A stretch of 64,000 nucleotides of DNA, from NCBI RefSeq assembly GCF_030867385.1, contig NZ_JAPFBJ010000004.1:213516-277515 (forward strand), read 5' to 3'. The DNA comes from Sphingobium sp. DEHP117. GTDB lineage: Bacteria; Pseudomonadota; Alphaproteobacteria; Sphingomonadales; Sphingomonadaceae. The notes beneath the pieces are model-generated. The model was not told the origin of the DNA. It did no database searches and saw nothing but the letters and a program-made list of their open reading frames with translations. Positions 59,954-64,000 of this stretch are shown one piece after another. The position numbers and the translations under genes are program-made. Every line of letters starts with the position of its first letter. Position 1 is the stretch's first letter.

Positions 59954-61297
59954 TCAGCCCGTGCCGGCACGGATGAAGAGCAACCAGGTCAAGGCTGGAG
60001 CGGTCAGGATCATCGCAAGTCCCCAAATCAGCATCGCGCGGAATAGAGCTGGCCGCTCTTCTTCAGGGGCGTTTGCAAGCGTGAGCGCTCCAACCGTAGA
60101 AAAGGGGGTTGAGTCCACCACGGTAGCCGAAATCGAAAGAGCGACTATCATGCCCGTGATACCGACCTCACCTTGTGAGAGAAGAGGCACTGCCAGCGGG
60201 ATGAGAACACCAAGCAGCCCGGCGCTGGAGCCCACGGCTGAGGATACCGCCCCCACCATGCAAAGCAGGAACGCTACAAGCAGGGGGGCGCCCGCCTCGG
60301 CGATCCCTCCTCCGATCTCAGTTATGGTACCAAACCTCTGCAATGCGCTAACGAACGTCACCACGCCGCAAATGAGGAGGACCACTGACCAAACGATCCG
60401 GCGATCTGCGAGGGCTACACGGCTCGGAAAGCAAAGGTGCAGGAAGGAAGCTGCGAGCAGGGCCAAGAATCCGATATCTATGTCGTAAATCAACGCGCCA
60501 GTCCCCACTCCCAAGATGGCGGCTAACGTAACCATCTGATCGGGTCGGAGGGCAACGTCCTCTGAAGCAACCAAGGCTTCCGTAGAACCAGCCGGCCCAA
60601 CCTCCTCCTGCTCCCTTGCCAACAAGACCGCGGACGCGCCGAGGTCCGCGACGACAGGTGCGGGTCCAACGGCAACAACAGCCCGTCTGCGCAAGAGCAG
60701 GGCGGGTCCTCCGAAAAGGAGGTAGATGACCACGGCGAGGGCAATGTTGTACGCCGCATTACTAAAGAACAACTGAGCCGACGAGAAGTGTAGTCCACCT
60801 ACCTCAGCGGCCGCCTTGACTATAATAGCCAGCCCGTTCAGCGGCGAGAAATTCCCGAGCGCCGAGCCATGCATGAGCATCAACGCCGACATTCGGCGAT
60901 CGATATGATAGCGTTCTCCGAGATTAAGACACAGCGGCGCTAGCATGGCCACAGCCGCCGGACCGAGCGCCCCGGCTGCGCTCGGGATGGCAGCTACGCC
61001 GAAGATGAGCCATGGGACGGCCCCCGGCCGGTCTCCCAACAGCTGCGCAGCTCGCTCAACAAGCCATTGAATGGTCCCATTTGAGGAGGCTATTCCAAAT
61101 AAATAGGTCACCCCAACCAGCAATACGAACAGGTCGGCCGGGAACCCGGATAGCAGCTCGCGGCTATTTTCTCCGGCAACCAGGCTTCCCACCAAGTATG
61201 TCGCAACCAGGCACAGGACGCCTAAGTTAACCGGCCTCAAGGTCCCCACAACAAAGACCAGTACGAGCGCCGCAATGCCAATAACATGGATCGACAC
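59954..61297 (-). CDS. MatC-type dicarboxylate permease (SLC13-like)
   Basis: A 447-residue polytopic carrier with about 11 hydrophobic segments. The N-terminal part matches the MatC domain: VVGTLRPVNLGVLCLVATYL, FPADLFVLLVGVTYLFGIAS and GTIQWLVERAAQLL, with ALGPAAVAMLAPLCLNLGER later. The family takes up malonate or similar dicarboxylates. The GTG at 61297 has AAGGAG 8 nt upstream and removes an unlikely 18-residue extension. It lies downstream of the alpha/beta hydrolase gene on the same strand, so the transporter may import a product or substrate of that enzyme. Confidence 0.82.
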   Translation of the reverse strand: MSIHVIGIAALVLVFVVGTLRPVNLGVLCLVATYLVGSLVAGENSRELLSGFPADLFVLLVGVTYLFGIASSNGTIQWLVERAAQLLGDRPGAVPWLIFGVAAIPSAAGALGPAAVAMLAPLCLNLGERYHIDRRMSALMLMHGSALGNFSPLNGLAIIVKAAAEVGGLHFSSAQLFFSNAAYNIALAVVIYLLFGGPALLLRRRAVVAVGPAPVVADLGASAVLLAREQEEVGPAGSTEALVASEDVALRPDQMVTLAAILGVGTGALIYDIDIGFLALLAASFLHLCFPSRVALADRRIVWSVVLLICGVVTFVSALQRFGTITEIGGGIAEAGAPLLVAFLLCMVGAVSSAVGSSAGLLGVLIPLAVPLLSQGEVGITGMIVALSISATVVDSTPFSTVGALTLANAPEEERPALFRAMLIWGLAMILTAPALTWLLFIRAGTG

Positions 61298-61401
61298 GCA
61301 AGATTCTCCTTGTGAGGTACCAAGACATGGCGCCGAAATCCACGCGGCCAACCAACTTCTGAACCATCTACTCCGCCGTACTTCCTAACGGCATCAAATG
61401 A

Positions 61402-61431
61402 CCGAGGCGTTATTAATAACCTCTGCCTCGG
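61402..61431. promoter_or_regulatory. Palindrome upstream of the permease
   Basis: GTTATTAATAAC at 61409-61420 is a perfect 12-bp palindrome flanked by CCGAGGC (61402-61408) and GCCTCGG (61425-61431). It lies about 105 nt before the permease start and could be a regulator site. Confidence 0.45.
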
Positions 61432-61604
61432 GACTCCTCAAGACCGTCGTCGTAAAAGCTGACTCTGGTCCGTGTCCTTTCCAACCCCTCCGGAGAGAAC
61501 ACGTTGTCTTCCGCCGCAAATACCGGATCGTGCATATTGTGCGTGATGGGACATTTCGACGCCTTCGTTCTAATTCGGTTATCGCAATCTGCGTGCCTTA
61601 GAAA

Positions 61605-61633
61605 GCGCGGGCGCCCGGATCGGACGCCCGCGC
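61605..61633 (-). terminator. Terminator-like hairpin after the hydrolase gene
   Basis: GCGCGGGCG (61605-61613) pairs with CGCCCGCGC (61625-61633) around an 11-nt loop, followed on the minus strand by TTTC. It lies 18 nt downstream of the hydrolase stop and may partly separate the hydrolase from the permease. Between it and the permease start (61298-61604) there is no gene. Confidence 0.55.
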
Positions 61634-61651
61634 CGTTATCGATAAATACCG

Positions 61652-63157
61652 TCAGTTGTTGGGCGCCCAAATGCGGGCGTATTGTCCCTGCCTATACGGA
61701 TTATAGTCCATAAAGCGAGCCGTCGTATCGGTATCGAGCGCGGCAGCGCGCTTATTAAGCTCAGCCGGAGTTGTACCCGGCCATTTGCCGGTATCGAGCC
61801 GCTTCATCATGGTATCGATGGCTTCCAGCTGTTCAGCCGTGCTGAAATTGCAGTGGCCGGTCGAATTGACATAGGCGGTCCGCACCAAGTCTTCCTTCCC
61901 ATGCCTTTTTACCTCGGCTTCGTAACCTTCCACAAGGCTGGGCGGAATCTGGTAGTCGTCTACCATGTGGAGGCGGAGAACCGGAATCTTCGGATTGCCG
62001 TCGGTAGTCCGGCCCGGCTGTTTCCAGAAGTCCAGCGCATATGGCGAGGCTTTGATTCTCGGAGCACCGTTAACCTTGGCGATGTCGGCGTCCAAATCAG
62101 CACCAGCCTTTTTATAAAGTGCACGAACGGCAGCCTTGAGGTGCGGATTCCCCATCTCAAATACTTTCGCATAATCTACATTGTCATTCCACGATAGCTG
62201 CTGTCCATACGCCGCATTCTCGAACATGACACGGGCTTCGCCGCCCGGGCTGGAGGTGATCATATCCGCCGAGTAGTATATACTCTTTTGTAGTTCTTCC
62301 GGATTATTCAAATCCGGGCGTGTTACCTTGTCGCTCATCCACGCTGGCCATTGGCCGATCGTAAAGGCAAGCACTAGTTGGGCGCGGCCTTGCGGCGACT
62401 CCTGCGCTATCCTGACCGCCTTGCGCCATGCCGCCGGCACGTCACCTTCCAATCCATGAGCACTGGCATGCGACGAACCATCATTAGGCATGCCCGTAAT
62501 CGCAAGATCTTCCATGTTGCCGCCTGCCGCGACGTAGCCCGGTCCAATCAGCGCCTTGAGAGCGAACCAGCCGTCAAAGAAGGAGTTCATAAGCCAAACG
62601 GGCGTGTGCGCAGCCAGCGCAACGGAACCATCGATACGATCCGAAAAGTCCTCGGACACGGCGAGTGTAACATGTCCTCCGCCCGAGCACCCCATCTGGA
62701 TGACGCGCTTGGGCTTACCGAAATTTGCATCCACTTTGTCGAGAACCAAGTCGAGATTTGAGATCTCACGCCTCGGATCATATTGGTACATCCGCATGAC
62801 ATGCCGCGCCGTACCTGCCAGAGCATATCCCCGATTCAATATAGCGTCCTTCGGGTTCGTCGGCGACTCTGGGGTCCAACTAATCCCGAGCGAGCTCGCG
62901 ATGTCGAGATCACGGATCAAGACGCCGTTCCAATTATTCGGCACCCGTATGATATACGAAGTGCCGTCCGGAAGAGTTCCCCGCTCCTCTTTATACGCCG
63001 CACCGGTCACTACCGAGTCAGATTGAGCAATAGCTGGCATGGTGGTTAAATGGCCGATGACAACTGACGCCATCATGATCGAAAGCCAGCCCCGCATCTT
63101 GCCTCGATGGCACCGAGACCGTAATTGGTTTGCACGAATTTGCCCGCTATTTCTCAT
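61652..63157 (-). CDS. Secreted alpha/beta hydrolase with CS-D-HC motif
   Basis: A 501-residue exported protein. A basic N region precedes a signal peptide (RGWLSIMMASVVIGHLTTMP AIAQ). The nucleophile elbow is VIQMGCSGGGHVTLAVSEDF near residue 160; a candidate Asp is in LRLHMVDDYQIPPS and the His in YVNSTGHCNFSTAEQL. Cys directly before the Ser and directly after the His reproduce the CS-D-HC disulfide arrangement of tannases and feruloyl esterases. The rest does not look like a standard tannase. Its substrate is probably an ester of a catabolic compound. The ATG at 63157 has AGGAG upstream. Confidence 0.7.
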   Translation of the reverse strand: MRNSGQIRANQLRSRCHRGKMRGWLSIMMASVVIGHLTTMPAIAQSDSVVTGAAYKEERGTLPDGTSYIIRVPNNWNGVLIRDLDIASSLGISWTPESPTNPKDAILNRGYALAGTARHVMRMYQYDPRREISNLDLVLDKVDANFGKPKRVIQMGCSGGGHVTLAVSEDFSDRIDGSVALAAHTPVWLMNSFFDGWFALKALIGPGYVAAGGNMEDLAITGMPNDGSSHASAHGLEGDVPAAWRKAVRIAQESPQGRAQLVLAFTIGQWPAWMSDKVTRPDLNNPEELQKSIYYSADMITSSPGGEARVMFENAAYGQQLSWNDNVDYAKVFEMGNPHLKAAVRALYKKAGADLDADIAKVNGAPRIKASPYALDFWKQPGRTTDGNPKIPVLRLHMVDDYQIPPSLVEGYEAEVKRHGKEDLVRTAYVNSTGHCNFSTAEQLEAIDTMMKRLDTGKWPGTTPAELNKRAAALDTDTTARFMDYNPYRQGQYARIWAPNN

Positions 63158-63245
63158 TCCGCTTCTCCTATAAAGCTGCCTCATTTTGGTCATGAGGGCA
63201 CAATTACCCGGCGGTTCCTCATGCCGATCTGTATATGAATGAAAG

Positions 63246-64000
63246 GGCTCTGTTGCAAAGATTGGCGGCAGTCAGAGGTAGGCTGTCGCTCTGCGCCGAT
63301 CAGGCGGCTGCTGCGAAATGGTGGTTGAGCATGCCCATGGCCTCCGTCAGCGCCGAGGGCCCAATGCCAAAAGCTCTCTCCACAAGGCGCACCTCGCCCC
63401 TGATGCCGGGCTGCAGGCACCAGGGGCGAGCCTGTCCTTTGCGCAGGGCTCGCATGACTTCGAATCCCTTGATCGTGGCATAGGCCGTGGGGATCGATTT
63501 GAAACCGCGCACCGGCTTGATCAGTATCTTGAGCTTTCCGTGATCGGCCTCGATCACGTTATTGAGATACTTCACCTGCCGGTGGGCCGTCTCCCGGTCC
63601 AGCTTTCCTTCGCGCTTCAATTCGGTGATCGCTGCACCATAGCTCGGCGCTTTGTCGGTATTGAGCGTGGCAGGCTTTTCCCAGTGCTTCAGGCCTCGCA
63701 GGGCCTTGCCCAGGAACCGCTTCGCTGCCTTGGCGCTGCGGGTCGGCGACAGGTAGAAATCGATCGTGTCGCCCCGCTTGTCGACTGCCCGGTACAGGTA
63801 GGTCCACTTGCCCCGCACCTTGACGTAGGTTTCATCCAGGCGCCAGCTCGGATCAAAGCCACGCCGCCAGAACCAGCGCAGCCGCTTCTCCATCTCCGGG
63901 GCGTAGCACTGGACCCAGCGATAGATCGTCGTATGGTCGACCGAAATGCCGCGTTCCGCCAGCATTTCCTCAAGGTCGCGATAGCTGATCGGATAGCGAC
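63246..64000 (-). mobile_element. IS6100: IS6100, copy 3 (inverted, cut by window end)
   Basis: The element begins with GGCTCTGTTGCA at 63246 in the opposite orientation to copies 1 and 2; 755 of its 880 bp are inside the window. The left flank is AATGAAAG. Together with copy 2 it encloses the mosaic at 56176-63245. Confidence 0.96.
63300..64000 (-). CDS. tnpA: IS6100 transposase (partial at window end)
   Basis: The sequence is identical to the other two copies over the visible residues, including the DDE core and the ending NHHFAAAA. The start codon would fall at about 64094, outside the window. Confidence 0.96.
   Translation of the reverse strand, partial: RYPISYRDLEEMLAERGISVDHTTIYRWVQCYAPEMEKRLRWFWRRGFDPSWRLDETYVKVRGKWTYLYRAVDKRGDTIDFYLSPTRSAKAAKRFLGKALRGLKHWEKPATLNTDKAPSYGAAITELKREGKLDRETAHRQVKYLNNVIEADHGKLKILIKPVRGFKSIPTAYATIKGFEVMRALRKGQARPWCLQPGIRGEVRLVERAFGIGPSALTEAMGMLNHHFAAAA

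Noticed and set aside
59634..60026. Minus-strand open frame of 130 codons after the permease
   Set aside because: It overlaps the permease end, has poor codon bias and no recognisable motif.
1..64000. CRISPR arrays, tRNA and rRNA genes
   Set aside because: No regularly spaced short repeats and no rRNA-like or cloverleaf sequence with conserved TTCGA arm were seen.

Overview
The window looks like part of a large conjugative plasmid, or possibly an integrative conjugative element, from a sphingomonad (Alphaproteobacteria, Sphingomonadaceae). Coding DNA is GC-rich. The small DUF3768, DUF736, DUF1173 and DUF2493 proteins, the MucR-type regulator, the IHF-alpha/MerR pair and three IS6100 copies are all familiar from that group. 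No replication initiator, tRNA, rRNA or CRISPR array was recognised, so the backbone type stays open.

Positions 1-13,500 are plasmid housekeeping and accessory genes. They begin with the end of a tyrosine recombinase and an ArdC-like fragment. A ParDE toxin-antitoxin pair follows, then a run of small conserved unknowns with G-rich leaders, a broken nuclease gene, a short SSB, a winged-helix protein, a first Xre-RES toxin-antitoxin pair, two tandem palindromic elements and a DUF2493 (SLOG) protein. Positions 13,600-24,330 hold the DNA-processing module of Ti-type conjugation. It has traG, traD and traC on the minus strand, an oriT whose nic core matches the RSF1010/Ti class, and traA, a zeta-like P-loop gene, traF and traB on the plus strand. 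An IS5-type element has replaced the 3' end of traA. The matching VirB-type secretion operon (virB11-2-3-4-5-6-8-9-10-1, minus strand) lies at 32,680-43,200, and a resolvase-derived regulator faces it.

Between the two conjugation blocks (24,500-31,400) is the most unusual region, a defence-like island read on the minus strand. It runs from an Xre antitoxin, a RES toxin, a GHKL-type ATPase and a DUF4325 (STAS-like)/winged-helix protein into a ubiquitin-like pathway. The pathway comprises a tandem ubiquitin-like protein ending in glycine, an E2-like remnant, a JAMM (JAB) peptidase and a ThiF/E1-like enzyme. The pathway is decaying: an IS701-family element sits on the E2 stop codon, the JAMM gene has a one-base frameshift, and the E2 has lost its middle.

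From 44,000 onward come two small Xre regulators, a VapBC pair and a GSU2403-type nucleotidyltransferase. Three IS6100 copies follow, at 47,163, 55,296 and 63,246. The first two flank a six-gene acyl-CoA catabolic operon plus a cut-off substrate-binding protein gene. The second and third, in opposite orientation, enclose a mosaic: a truncated ferredoxin reductase, a chromosomal-type ihfA/merR piece, an IS1380-family element, a MatC-like dicarboxylate permease and a secreted alpha/beta hydrolase with a tannase-type CS-D-HC arrangement. This right third appears to have been assembled by IS6100-mediated capture of degradation genes.
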